Origin: Acidobacteria bacterium AB60
GTDB taxonomy: Bacteria; Acidobacteriota; Terriglobia; Terriglobales; Acidobacteriaceae
NCBI GenBank assembly: GCA_008682415.1
Contig: VANK01000009.1
Coordinates: 62,001-126,000, forward strand
Reading direction: 5' to 3'
Length of the DNA stretch: 64,000 nucleotides
The notes below the pieces were generated by a model. It saw only the letters and a program-made list of their open reading frames with translations. It was not told where the DNA came from and ran no database searches. Shown piece after piece: positions 53,786-62,614 of the stretch (its first letter is position 1; each line of letters begins with the position of its first letter). Position numbers and translations under genes: made by a program.

Positions 53786-56278
53786 ATGGCCGACTCCGGA
53801 ACCTCCACCGCCTCGTCCGCGAAGTCTTCCCCCCGCAGCAGCGCGCGGCGACGAACGCGCCCATGGCTGCGCATTCTGGTGGGAGGGACGACGGGCATTC
53901 TGCTGCTCGCGGTTATCTGCGCCGCCGCCGGAGTGTTGTGGTTGCGGTCCGTGACGAAAGCCTCTCTTCCCCAACTGGACGGCGACCCGCACATCTCCGG
54001 GCTGTCGGCGCCGGTGATGGTTCGACGCGACGCGCACGGCGTTCCGCACATCCAGGCCGCCACCCAGGACGATCTCTTCGTCGCGCAGGGATACGTCACG
54101 GCGCAGGATCGCCTTTGGCAAATGGACTCTTTTCGTCGCAATGCCAATGGCGACCTTGCTGAAGTGCTCGGTTCGCGGCTGATCCTCCATGACAAGGTAA
54201 AGCGCGTCATGGGATTCCGCCGGATCGCCCAGCGCATGTACGCCCATCTCAGTCCGGAGCAGAGGCGTTATTTCGACGACTACGCGCGCGGCGTCAACCT
54301 GTTCATCGAGCAGCACCAGGATTCACTGCCGGAGGAGTTCCGAATCCTCGGTTATAAGCCGAAGCCCTGGTCGGGCGCCGATTCCATGAGCGTGGCCACC
54401 ATGATGGTGGACATGCTCGACACGCAATGGGATATCAAGCGGTCGCGCGCCGAGATTGCCGCCAAGCTGAACAACCCGAAGCTCGAGGCGCAGCTCTACC
54501 CGGTTGGCTCCTGGCGCGACCGCCCCCCGACCGGCGACATCCTCGACCTGACGCAGCCTCAGCCGGCCCCGCCTTCCAGCGACGACGACGAGGACGATGA
54601 CCGAACGCGAGCGGCTCTTGATGGCCCGTTCGTGCATTCCGTTGAGCTCTCAAAGCTCCGTGCGGCGCTGGGACGCTCCGATTGCGATGGTTGCGCTCTG
54701 GGATCGAACAACTGGGTCGTCTCGGGAAAGCACACGGCCAGCGGCAAGCCGCTGCTTGCGAACGATATGCACCTCTCGCTCACGGAGCCGAACATCTGGT
54801 TCATGGCCGATCTCCAGGCGCCCGGCTACCACGTCGCCGGCGTGACACTGCCCGGCATGCCCACCGTGATCGCCGGCCACAACGAGCACATCGCCTGGGG
54901 ATTCACCGCGCTCTTCGCAGACGTCCAGGATCTCTATCGGGAAAGGCTCGACGGCAAGGGCAACTACCAGGCAGCCGACGGCTCCTGGAAGCCGCTGCTT
55001 GTGGAGCACGAGGTCATTCCGGTGCGGGGTGGCTCCGATGTGAAGCTCGATGTCGAATCCACAGAACATGGACCGCTCCTGACGCCGATCTTCAGCAAAG
55101 ACCCGCAGGTGGTTGCGCTCAAATGGAATCTGTTCGACCCCAACCTGAACGCGGTGCCGCTCTACGCGATGAACGTTGCGCAGAACTGGGCCGAGTTCTC
55201 CGCGGCGCTCGGCACCTGGGACTTTCCCGCGCAGAACGTCGTCTATGCCGACGACCAGGGACACATCGCCTATCACGCGGTGGGCAGCCTTCCCATGCGC
55301 CCCGGCGGACTTGCCGGCAAGCTCATCCAGGACGCCCAGCACGAATGGCAGGGTTACATCCCCTTCGACGCGCTCCCCAGCGCCTTTGATCCGCCCTCTG
55401 GTTTTCTGGCGACGGCGAATGGACGCGTCACAACCGAGAAGTCCGCTTATCCGATCACGCTGGAGTGGGAGAGCCCCTACCGCATCGAGCGCATCTACAA
55501 GCTGCTCCAGGGACGCGATCACCTCACCCCGAAAGACATGCTCGCCGTGCAAACCGACATCTACAGCGAGGTGGACCAGGAGCTGGCGCATCGCTTTGCC
55601 TATGCCATCGATCACTCGGACAAGCCGGACGACCGCCTGCGCAAGGCCGCCGACGTAATGCGCAGTTGGGACGGCCGCCTCACCACCGACTCGGCTGCCG
55701 CTTCGCTGGTGGACCAGGCGCGCATCGCCCTTTGGTCGTTGATTCTCGAACCAAAGCTGGGCAAGTTGTCCGAAGACTATCGGTGGGGTGAGAAGGACTT
55801 CGCCGAAGAAGAGATCGTGATGCACGGCGATCCCGATTGGCTTCCCCCTGGCTACAAGAACTGGGACGCCGTTCTGACCGAGGCCGTACGCCGCGGCATG
55901 CAGCGCGGCGATGCACCCGCCGACATTACGAAATGGACCTACGGTAGCTGGCACGTGGTAGACATCGAGCACCCGCTGGCGCCCTTTCTGCCGCTGCTCA
56001 GCCGCATCGCGGGCACCGGCCGTCAGCCCCTCAGCGGCGACACCACCACCGTGAAGCAGGTGGGCGTCACGCTCGGTCCCTCCCAGCGCTTCACCATGGA
56101 CTGGAGCAACATCGACGGTTCCACCGAAAACATCGTGCTCGGCGAGAGCGGCAACCCTTACAGCCCCTACTTCCGCGACCAGTGGAACGACTGGTACAAC
56201 GGCACCACCTTTGCCCTGCCCTTCACCCAGGCGGCGGTTGCAGCGAACACTCGGCACACGCTGCGCCTGTTGCCATGA
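53786..56278 (+). CDS. Penicillin-acylase-family Ntn hydrolase
   Basis: 830 residues. A TM anchor or uncleaved signal at about 28-53 is followed by the alpha-chain region (PVMVRRDAHGVPHIQAATQDD, AQGYVTAQDRLWQMD), an acidic spacer (SSDDDEDDD) and the self-cleavage site G306-S307 in LGSNNWVVSG. The Ser becomes the N-terminal nucleophile of the beta chain. The rest follows the family pattern (GEKLLANDMHL-like KPLLANDMHL, AGHNEHIAWGFT). Relatives hydrolyse amides of penicillins or acyl-homoserine lactones. The next gene's ATG overlaps its stop (ATGA), so it is first of a coupled set. Confidence 0.92.
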   Translation: MADSGTSTASSAKSSPRSSARRRTRPWLRILVGGTTGILLLAVICAAAGVLWLRSVTKASLPQLDGDPHISGLSAPVMVRRDAHGVPHIQAATQDDLFVAQGYVTAQDRLWQMDSFRRNANGDLAEVLGSRLILHDKVKRVMGFRRIAQRMYAHLSPEQRRYFDDYARGVNLFIEQHQDSLPEEFRILGYKPKPWSGADSMSVATMMVDMLDTQWDIKRSRAEIAAKLNNPKLEAQLYPVGSWRDRPPTGDILDLTQPQPAPPSSDDDEDDDRTRAALDGPFVHSVELSKLRAALGRSDCDGCALGSNNWVVSGKHTASGKPLLANDMHLSLTEPNIWFMADLQAPGYHVAGVTLPGMPTVIAGHNEHIAWGFTALFADVQDLYRERLDGKGNYQAADGSWKPLLVEHEVIPVRGGSDVKLDVESTEHGPLLTPIFSKDPQVVALKWNLFDPNLNAVPLYAMNVAQNWAEFSAALGTWDFPAQNVVYADDQGHIAYHAVGSLPMRPGGLAGKLIQDAQHEWQGYIPFDALPSAFDPPSGFLATANGRVTTEKSAYPITLEWESPYRIERIYKLLQGRDHLTPKDMLAVQTDIYSEVDQELAHRFAYAIDHSDKPDDRLRKAADVMRSWDGRLTTDSAAASLVDQARIALWSLILEPKLGKLSEDYRWGEKDFAEEEIVMHGDPDWLPPGYKNWDAVLTEAVRRGMQRGDAPADITKWTYGSWHVVDIEHPLAPFLPLLSRIAGTGRQPLSGDTTTVKQVGVTLGPSQRFTMDWSNIDGSTENIVLGESGNPYSPYFRDQWNDWYNGTTFALPFTQAAVAANTRHTLRLLP

Positions 56279-58122
56279 ACGAGCAGGGCACCGAGAGCAG
56301 GGAGCAGGGAACAGGGCCGACGCCCCATCGCGCGGAATTCAGCCGAGCACGCAAATACAACTTCGCGGGGCCGCTCCTTCTTCTGCTGGCCGCAGCCGTC
56401 GCCACCGTGCCTCTGCGCCTCTACAACAACTTCTCCTGCGGCCACGACTTCGACTTCCACCTGCTTTCCTGGCTCGATGCGCTGCGCAGCTGGCGCCAGG
56501 GCCTGTTCTATCCGCATTGGACCGCCAGTGCCAACTACGGCGCCGGCGAACCGCGGTTTCTGTTCTACCCGCCGTTGACCTGGATGCTGGGCGCCCTGCT
56601 GGGCACGGTCTTCTCCTGGGACCACGTTCCTTTTGTTCTCACGTTTTTGCTGCTGGCGGCCACCGGCTTTTCCACCCGCGCTCTCGCACGGCTGGTGATG
56701 ACGGACGGCCCCGCCACCCTCGCCGGATGCTTCGCCCTCTTCTCCGGGTACGCCCTCTTCACCGTCTACGAGCGCTCCGCCTACGCGGAGCTGGCAGGCG
56801 GTTTCTGGATCCCGATTCTTCTCCTCCTCATCCTGAAAGAAGGGCAGCGACCCGACTCCGAAAGCATCTCCATCCTCCGCCGATTCACCGGCGGCTCCGC
56901 GCTCCCCATCGCCCTGGTCGTCGCCGGGGCCTGGCTCTCGAATGCTCCCGTGGGGGTGATGGCAAGTTACCTGCTCGCCGGGATCGCACTCGTCCTGGCT
57001 CTCCTGACACGATCCTGGACACCCCTTCTCCGCTCCGCCGCCGGCGCGCTTCTCGGCCTCGGACTGGCCGCCTTCTACCTCGTTCCGGCAGCCTGGGAGC
57101 AGCGCTGGGTCGCCATCCGGCAGGCCACCGACGATCCCGGACTCCTCATCGAAAACAGCTTCCTCTTCGGCCGCCACCACGATCCCGCGCTGGAGCTGCA
57201 CGATATCGAGCTCTGGAAGGTCTCGGGCATCTCCGTCGCCATGATTGCCGTGGCTGCCATTGCCCTCCTCATCTGCTGGAGGCGCCGCCGCCTGCCCGGC
57301 GCTCGCACCTTCTGGATTCCCCTTGCGCTCATCCCGCTTGCCGTCCTACTGCTGCAATTCCCCCTCTCGTTGCCCGTCTGGAACCTCCTCCCCAAGCTCC
57401 GCTTCCTCCAGTTCCCCTGGCGCTGGCTCCTCGTCGTGGAGGCCCCAATGGCCATTTTTGTGGCGTCGGCATTGTGGGCCGCCCGGCGCTGGGTGCGCAC
57501 GATCGTGGTCGCGGCAAGCAGCCTCGTCTTCCTGGCCTCCGCCGCGTTCGCCGCCATCGCCTTCCACCAGAGCTGCGCGCCTGAAGACTCCGTCCTGGCC
57601 GTTGTGGGAGCCGTGCGGGCCGGCAGAGGCTACGAAGGCACCGACGAGTACGCACCCCGCGGCGCTGACAACTCCCTCGTCGCCATGGACGTGCCCGCGG
57701 CCTGCCTGGTGGCCAACCCAGCCATCCCGCTCGGTAGCCGCGACCCCGACCTGACCCCGCAGTGGACGCCGGAGCAGGGAAGCTGCCTCGCCACCTACCT
57801 TTTTTCCGCGATCCCCGGAGCCGATCCACTCCTCCACAAGCGCGTCGTCGCCACCACCCCTCAGCCTGGCTTCCTGGTTCTCCGCCTGCGCGAATACCCC
57901 GCGTGGCGGGTGCAGGTCAATGGAGATCTTGTCCTCAACCGCCCCGTTCGCGACGACGGCCTGATGGCGATCCCCGTGCCCTCCGGATCCTCAACGGTCA
58001 CCGTCGATTGGACCACCACGCCCGACGTCCTCTTCGGCCGCTGGATCAGCGCGAGCGCCCTCCTGCTCGTCACAGGACTGCCCTTCGGCGCTCGGTTCCG
58101 CCGGCAAACTACGCTAAAATGA
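56275..58122 (+). CDS. Polytopic membrane protein, 6-pyruvoyl-tetrahydropterin-synthase-related type
   Basis: 615 residues from ATG 56275, which overlaps the preceding stop. A repetitive hydrophilic start (EQGTESREQGTG) is followed by about 11 TM helices up to residue ~430, with a GHDFDFHLLSWL loop after the first helix and RFLFYPPLTW. A C-terminal soluble beta domain (about 450-600) contains LRLREYPAWRVQVNG. This plan is like membrane glycosyltransferase/mannosyltransferase-type proteins annotated as 6-PTPS-related; the acidic loop after TM1 may bind a lipid-linked sugar. No direct proof of activity. Coupled by ATGA overlaps to the acylase and to the prenyl synthase. Confidence 0.75.
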   Translation: MNEQGTESREQGTGPTPHRAEFSRARKYNFAGPLLLLLAAAVATVPLRLYNNFSCGHDFDFHLLSWLDALRSWRQGLFYPHWTASANYGAGEPRFLFYPPLTWMLGALLGTVFSWDHVPFVLTFLLLAATGFSTRALARLVMTDGPATLAGCFALFSGYALFTVYERSAYAELAGGFWIPILLLLILKEGQRPDSESISILRRFTGGSALPIALVVAGAWLSNAPVGVMASYLLAGIALVLALLTRSWTPLLRSAAGALLGLGLAAFYLVPAAWEQRWVAIRQATDDPGLLIENSFLFGRHHDPALELHDIELWKVSGISVAMIAVAAIALLICWRRRRLPGARTFWIPLALIPLAVLLLQFPLSLPVWNLLPKLRFLQFPWRWLLVVEAPMAIFVASALWAARRWVRTIVVAASSLVFLASAAFAAIAFHQSCAPEDSVLAVVGAVRAGRGYEGTDEYAPRGADNSLVAMDVPAACLVANPAIPLGSRDPDLTPQWTPEQGSCLATYLFSAIPGADPLLHKRVVATTPQPGFLVLRLREYPAWRVQVNGDLVLNRPVRDDGLMAIPVPSGSSTVTVDWTTTPDVLFGRWISASALLLVTGLPFGARFRRQTTLK

Positions 58123-59018
58123 GCAGGATGCCCGCCGACGTAAAATCCCTCATCCAGGAAGGCGCGGACCTCACCGACCGTGCGCTTGAGGCGCTGCTTC
58201 CGGCTGCGGATACGGTGCCCGGCTCCATCCACGCCGCCATGCGCCACTCCACCTTCGCGGGGGGCAAGCGGCTGCGGCCCGTGCTGGCCATGCAGGCGGC
58301 CGTCACCATCGCCGGCGCGTTGCCAGCGGGCGTAGAGAACCTCGGCGCGGCGCTGGAGATGCTGCACACCTATTCGCTGATCCATGACGACCTTCCCGCG
58401 CTCGATAACGACGACCTTCGCCGCGGCAAACCCACCTGCCATGTAGTGTTCGGCGAGGCCATCGCCATCCTCGCCGGCGATGCGCTGCAGACCCGGGCCT
58501 TTGAGGTGCTTGCCGGCCTCGCCTGCCCGCCCGCCGCAGCGGTTCAGATCATCGGCTTGGTCGCCAACGCCGTCGGCACGGTGGAAGGCATGATCGGCGG
58601 GCAGGTTCTCGACATTGAGAGCGAACACCAGAAGCCCACCCCGCAGCTGGTGGAGGCGATCCACCGCGCCAAGACGGGGGCTCTGATTCGCGTCAGCGTA
58701 GCGGCGGGGGGCGTGTACGCAGGAGCCACCGCCGGCGATGTCGCCAGCTTGGATATCTTCGGCCGCAAGGCGGGCCTGGCTTTTCAGATCATCGACGATG
58801 TGCTCGACATGACCGTGGACTCCGCGCATCTGGGCAAAACCGCCGGCAAGGATCAGGCGACAGAGAAGGCGACATGGCCGGCCGTCTTCGGCATTGAACA
58901 GAGCCAGCGGGACGCGGCCGATCTGATTGAGGAGGCATTCGCGGCTCTGGCGCCCTATGGCAGCCGGGCGGACGGACTGAAGTCGGTGGCGCGCTATCTT
59001 GTGGAGCGGAAGAACTAA
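58119..59018 (+). CDS. ispA: Short-chain polyprenyl (farnesyl/geranylgeranyl) diphosphate synthase
   Basis: 299 residues from ATG 58119; ATG and the preceding TGA overlap. GGKRLRPVL, the insertion-type first motif DDLPALDNDDLRRGKPT (D90, D91) typical of bacterial FPP/GGPP synthases, and the second motif QIIDDVLD. HTYSLIHDDL immediately upstream has bulky Tyr, expected to limit chain length. It should make FPP for UppS and the longer-chain synthase at 38988-40046. A DUF59 gene follows by 21 nt. Confidence 0.92.
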   Translation: MSRMPADVKSLIQEGADLTDRALEALLPAADTVPGSIHAAMRHSTFAGGKRLRPVLAMQAAVTIAGALPAGVENLGAALEMLHTYSLIHDDLPALDNDDLRRGKPTCHVVFGEAIAILAGDALQTRAFEVLAGLACPPAAAVQIIGLVANAVGTVEGMIGGQVLDIESEHQKPTPQLVEAIHRAKTGALIRVSVAAGGVYAGATAGDVASLDIFGRKAGLAFQIIDDVLDMTVDSAHLGKTAGKDQATEKATWPAVFGIEQSQRDAADLIEEAFAALAPYGSRADGLKSVARYLVERKN

Positions 59019-59039
59019 GACCCCGAACCTCGATCAGGC

Positions 59040-59405
59040 ATGCTGAATGAATCGCAGATTCTCGCGGCGCTCCGGGATTGTTTCGATCCGGAGATGAAGG
59101 TGAACCTGGTCGATCTGGGCCTGATCTACGCGGTCGAGACCGGTGCCGATCCGGATTCGGCCCCCGCGTGGCCGCGCCAATGGGTCAAGGTTACCCTAAC
59201 CCTGCCGAAACCGGAGAGCCACGGCAACGGGCTCGTGCTCGAGCAGGTCAGCAACCGGCTCGCGGGCATTCCCGAAATCTCGAGGGTCGATGTGAAGCTG
59301 GTTTGGGAACCGCCCTGGACGCCGCGCCTCATCACGGAAGAAGGCCGGCGTCAACTGGGTCTTCAGGCGGGGCTGGTCTCTATCTCTTCGGCAAAAGCGA
59401 CATGA
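59040..59405 (+). CDS. MIP18-family (DUF59) iron-sulfur assembly factor
   Basis: 121 residues. The DUF59 domain starts with ALRDCFDPEMKVNLVDLGLIY, where D-P-E replaces the usual DPE...N pattern in place, then VKVTLTLP and a C-terminal VDVKLVWEPPWTPRLIT. Related proteins (SufT, PaaD, MIP18) help deliver Fe-S clusters. The usual Cys in the ...C region after the second strand is not present. Its last 26 bp overlap the convergent hypothetical gene. Probably last of the run that starts with the acylase. Confidence 0.87.
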   Translation: MLNESQILAALRDCFDPEMKVNLVDLGLIYAVETGADPDSAPAWPRQWVKVTLTLPKPESHGNGLVLEQVSNRLAGIPEISRVDVKLVWEPPWTPRLITEEGRRQLGLQAGLVSISSAKAT

Positions 59406-59730
59406 TCCGGTCGCGCTTCTCTGACAGGTCATCCACCGTGGCAGCCACCTGGTCGAGCATCTTCTGCGCCTGGTCCAGGTAACGGGGCAGGGCATTCCAC
59501 CACTCGCTCACCACCTCTTTGTGCTCCAGCATGGCCAGCGCCGTTCCTGCGGCTGTTACCACCAGCCCGGCCTTGCGTTTTCCGGTGAGCAGCAACAGGG
59601 AACCGGTCAACAGCGCGCTCCCTACGCCGATTCGCATCCAGTCGGGGTTCGATCTTACGTCGTCGAGCATCTTCATAGGTTCCTGCGCATACCTCGTCAC
59701 TTTTGCAAGCGGTGCTGTCCCAGCACTCAT
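59380..59730 (-). CDS. Conserved-looking small membrane protein
   Basis: 116 residues with a GGAGAG ribosome site. A hydrophobic hairpin at about 31-66 (IGVGSALLTGSLLLLTG, AGLVVTAAGTALAML) is flanked by amphipathic helices; the C-terminal part (LDQAQKMLDQVAATVDDLSE) is a likely coiled coil. No known domain. It overlaps the DUF59 gene tail to tail by 26 bp. The function is not recognised. Confidence 0.7.
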   Translation of the reverse strand: MSAGTAPLAKVTRYAQEPMKMLDDVRSNPDWMRIGVGSALLTGSLLLLTGKRKAGLVVTAAGTALAMLEHKEVVSEWWNALPRYLDQAQKMLDQVAATVDDLSEKRDRIMSLLPKR

Positions 59731-59796
59731 AATCTCTCCCTTTTCCAGTCCCGTACAACAGATGCCGTGTTGCGCTCCCCGGTGGTCCGGACGGTG

Positions 59797-60117
59797 TCAG
59801 TCCAGGTCGAACTCGCGCAATGGCTTGCCCTCGGGCGCGTCCTTGGCCTTGCGCAGGGCTTCGGCGAACTTCTTCTCCAGCAGATCGGCCTTGTTCCGCT
59901 CCGCGTCCACGCTCTGGCGGAAGATGGACTCCTTCCGTTCTTCCGATTCGCGCAGCGCCTTCGCTGCCGTCTCAAGATCCTCGAACATGCGCTTCCGAGG
60001 CGCCGGCGTGTGGCTCACCACCAGCCCCGTCGTGCTGTCGATCTTCAGCATGGCCCCGCAATCGGGGCACGCTACCTCAAAGATTACCGATGCCGATTCC
60101 TTGGATGCTTTCGCCAT
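59797..60117 (-). CDS. Small zinc-finger-like coiled-coil protein
   Basis: 106 residues from ATG 60117. It starts SVIFEVACPDCGAMLKID, a CxxC typical of zinc-ribbon knuckles, but only one pair is visible, so dimeric zinc binding or another role is possible. A charged helix follows (ALRESEERKESIFRQSVDAERNKADLLEKKF). It is 66 nt upstream of the small membrane protein gene on the same strand. No family name is known to me. Confidence 0.7.
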   Translation of the reverse strand: MAKASKESASVIFEVACPDCGAMLKIDSTTGLVVSHTPAPRKRMFEDLETAAKALRESEERKESIFRQSVDAERNKADLLEKKFAEALRKAKDAPEGKPLREFDLD

Positions 60118-60277
60118 GACTAGAGAATTGTAGGCCGCAGCGGGCTGCCTTGCACAGGTCCCTCGCCGGTAACGGAACTCCCACCCCGCAGCCGACGTAC
60201 ACCCTCTTGCAGCCACTCAGTGAAAGCGCTGCTCTCCCTGTGCCTTCGCGGGCAGGGCCTCTGAATGGAGAAAATCG

Positions 60278-60748
60278 ATGCTGAAGATCACCCCCGTCCG
60301 CGCAGCCTTCGCATTCCTGCTCACTCTGGCACTCACACCCTTCTGTTCCGCGCAAAGCCAGCTTGTCGGCGAGTGGAGCGGCACCCTCGATATAGGCGGC
60401 CAGACTGCCCGAATTCTGTGGCACGTGGTGAAAGCTGCTGATGGCACAGTTACCTCAAGCTATGACAACGTCGATGAGAACGTGACCGGCATCAAGGTCA
60501 AAACTTTGACCGTTACGGGGAACAAGGTGACGGCCGTGGTCGACTCGGACATTCAGATCAACGGCCAGGACGCGACCGTCGCCGGGACCTTCGAGGGAAC
60601 CCTCAGCAGTGATGGAAACCAGATCGCCGGCACCTGGACACAGACCGAACCGCAGCAGGCTCCTCCGGCGGACATCACCTTCAAGCGCGAGCAAGCGGCG
60701 CCTGCGGCAACGCCTGCTCCGGCGTCGCCGCAAAAGGCCCTCGACTAG
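60278..60748 (+). CDS. Secreted small beta-rich protein
   Basis: 156 residues with a signal peptide (AAFAFLLTLALTPFCSAQ) and a GGAG site. The mature part has the look of a repeat of beta-strands, LVGEWSGTLDIGG...LTVTGNKVTAVVDSD...GTFEGTLSSDGNQIAGTW, with a Pro/Ala tail. This lipocalin- or beta-barrel-like pattern (GEWSGTL at the start, GNQIAGTW near the end) is common in secreted Acidobacteria proteins. Function unknown. Confidence 0.75.
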   Translation: MLKITPVRAAFAFLLTLALTPFCSAQSQLVGEWSGTLDIGGQTARILWHVVKAADGTVTSSYDNVDENVTGIKVKTLTVTGNKVTAVVDSDIQINGQDATVAGTFEGTLSSDGNQIAGTWTQTEPQQAPPADITFKREQAAPAATPAPASPQKALD

Positions 60749-60840
60749 CGAGATTCTCTTCACTTGCGTCCAGGCAGGCGCAAAATGAACGAACTAGGCG
60801 CCGGGGGTTGGGGCGTGCCCCGCCCAAAGTCACGCCCAGA

Positions 60841-61533
60841 TCAGGATTGCTTCTTCGCAGCGAACAGCTCCGCCAACCGCTCTTCGATCTGCGCCGGACA
60901 AGCCAGAGACCGCACGCGGCGGGCGGACGGGCCCAGATAGCGAGGCGAAAGCCGGATCCAGCGGCGGTTGAGCTGGTCCTCCTCGGGAAGGATTGCCGTA
61001 ACCGCCGCTTCAAAGTCTGCCGGGGCGTCGGGCCACGCACGGAAGCTCCAGCCCGCCGGCAATGCGCCGGTCTCGATTTGCCGGGAGCCGTTCGCCAAAA
61101 ACCAGGTCAGGTCCTCGACGCCTGGCTGGTCAGCCGGGCGAAGCAGATCGGGAAGAACTCCCCTCTCCCGCATCTCTGCCGCCATCACGGCCGGTGCGGC
61201 CGAGACGCCGACTGAAACAGCCTGCTTCTTGCGAACTTCGTTCTTCAGGATCCGCAGAGCCTCGTCGAGAGAGGTGACCAGGAAATCCGCCACGCCGTCG
61301 CGATTGGCGTGCCGCAGCGCTGCCGGATCGGCCGTGCAGCCCAGAGACGCGGCGCCGGCAATGTTGGCGGCTCGCATCATGGTGCAGCCACGCTCGTCCA
61401 GCTCCCCGGTCCACACCAGCCTTCCGCCCAGCCCTGAAGCCGCATCTTCCGTTTGAACGAGCCCCGCGTACGCCAGGTAAACCGGCAAGAGCTTGGCCGT
61501 CCAGACCGGATCGGATGGGAGGAATTCAGGCAT
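60841..61533 (-). CDS. Hypothetical protein with a urocanase-like segment
   Basis: 230 residues. A middle part (VTSLDEALRILKNEVRKKQA, SVGVSAAPAVMAAEMRERGV, PDLLRP) has the order and spacing of the part of urocanase (HutU) that carries DEAL..., SIGL..., RGVxPD. The N-terminal NAD-binding and catalytic parts of urocanase are not seen, and length is under half of the family's. So this is a remote relative, a fragment that has taken another role, or chance. No other hut gene is nearby. The frame is intact and starts at ATG. Confidence 0.55.
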   Translation of the reverse strand: MPEFLPSDPVWTAKLLPVYLAYAGLVQTEDAASGLGGRLVWTGELDERGCTMMRAANIAGAASLGCTADPAALRHANRDGVADFLVTSLDEALRILKNEVRKKQAVSVGVSAAPAVMAAEMRERGVLPDLLRPADQPGVEDLTWFLANGSRQIETGALPAGWSFRAWPDAPADFEAAVTAILPEEDQLNRRWIRLSPRYLGPSARRVRSLACPAQIEERLAELFAAKKQS

Positions 61534-61586
61534 GAGAAAGGGCCGCCCCTCTCACCTTAACTCAGCGAGAGCACCGGCCCGCTCTG

Positions 61587-61649
61587 ATCACTGTTCACCG
61601 TTCACTGTTCACTGCGCACTGTTCACTGATCACTGATCACTGTTCACTG
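61587..61649. repeat. Heptanucleotide tandem repeat, 9 copies
   Basis: Nine units of NNCACTG in register: ATCACTG, TTCACCG, TTCACTG, TTCACTG, CGCACTG, TTCACTG, ATCACTG, ATCACTG, TTCACTG. Seven of nine are TTCACTG/ATCACTG exactly. It ends 2 bp before the stop codon of the pseudopilin gene. Confidence 0.92.
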
Positions 61650-61651
61650 TC

Positions 61652-62056
61652 TTACCAGGTGTTGTACGGCTGCCCGTTCGAGCCCTGTTCCTGCGAGCCG
61701 GAGTGCACATCGTCAATTCCACCGGAGTCTGTCTGGTCCACGGAGCTCAGGTTGTCGCTCTTCTCCGTCACCCAGGTCTCCTTGCTGTGCGTCATCGGGT
61801 CTTCAGGGATGCTCCGCAGATAGCCTTCCTGCACCAGGTCCTGAAGCTCCTGCGGCGCCTTCTGCTTGTCGGCCGTGTAGCTGTCAATGGCGTTGCGCAG
61901 CACGTGCAGATCTTCCTTGAGCGCCGCTTCGCGCGCCGAGCGCATGGCCGCGATGTAGCTGGGCACCGCAACCACCGCCAGAACCATGATGATCGCCATC
62001 ACGATCATCAGCTCCACCAGCGTAAATCCCGCGTTCTTTCTGCGAATTCTGTGCAT
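61652..62056 (-). CDS. Type II secretion/type IV pilus-like pseudopilin (GspG-like)
   Basis: 134 residues. Prepilin motif NAG|FTLVELMIVMAIIMVL near the N-terminus, cleaved after Gly with Phe+1 and Glu+5. The rest has GspG-like marks: LKEDLHVLRNAIDSYTADKQKAPQELQDLV and IPEDPMT. It lies 9 nt after the next pseudopilin and near a secretin, so it is probably part of a type II-like secretion or pilus machine. The C-terminus is unusually polar (SSVDQTDSGGIDDVHSGSQ). Confidence 0.9.
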   Translation of the reverse strand: MHRIRRKNAGFTLVELMIVMAIIMVLAVVAVPSYIAAMRSAREAALKEDLHVLRNAIDSYTADKQKAPQELQDLVQEGYLRSIPEDPMTHSKETWVTEKSDNLSSVDQTDSGGIDDVHSGSQEQGSNGQPYNTW

Positions 62057-62065
62057 GCCCTGACC

Positions 62066-62533
62066 CTACCAATCTTTATATTTTGTGCCGTCCAGGCCCG
62101 TTCCCTGGGACTTCGAATACACGTCAAACACGCTCTGGCCGCCAAACGAATCCGAGGTGGGATCGTCCTGCATGGACCGCAATCCCCAATCCGGGTTTCC
62201 TGTCATGGGATCCACCGGTATGTGGCGGAGAAAGCGCACCTTCTTGCCCTGGATGTCCACGCCATCCACAAGCGTCTGCAGATCCGGAGGATAGTTCTGG
62301 CTGTCCACCTTGGTCTGGAACGCGCCGCGGTCGGCGGCATCCTTGTACTTGTCGATCGCGTCCCGCATCATCCACAGGTCATAGCGAAGCTCGCGCTCCT
62401 TCTGCCGCTTCACCTGGAACCGCGCGATCGGCACTGCCGCCGACGCCAGCACCGCCAGGATCGCTACGGTTACGATCAGCTCCACGAGCGTGAGCCCGCG
62501 TTCGCCCTTCCGGATTGTCACCCGCCGTTTCAT
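62066..62533 (-). CDS. Type II secretion pseudopilin (GspG/PulG-like)
   Basis: 155 residues from ATG 62533; a longer frame to 62599 lacks support. Prepilin site GERG|LTLVELIVTVAILAVL, then RYDLWMMRDAIDKYKDAADR and FLRHIPVDPMTGNPDWGLRS, which is typical of GspG-like pseudopilins including the DPMTGxxxW calcium-loop region. The two pseudopilins (9 nt apart) may be cotranscribed with the secretin gene upstream. Confidence 0.9.
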   Translation of the reverse strand: MKRRVTIRKGERGLTLVELIVTVAILAVLASAAVPIARFQVKRQKERELRYDLWMMRDAIDKYKDAADRGAFQTKVDSQNYPPDLQTLVDGVDIQGKKVRFLRHIPVDPMTGNPDWGLRSMQDDPTSDSFGGQSVFDVYSKSQGTGLDGTKYKDW

Positions 62534-62614
62534 GTCTGCTTCCACTGGTTGTACTGCATCCTCGACCCGGCCATTTTGCTCCAGGTCTAAGTGGAGCAAG
62601 CATTCTCCCGGTCT

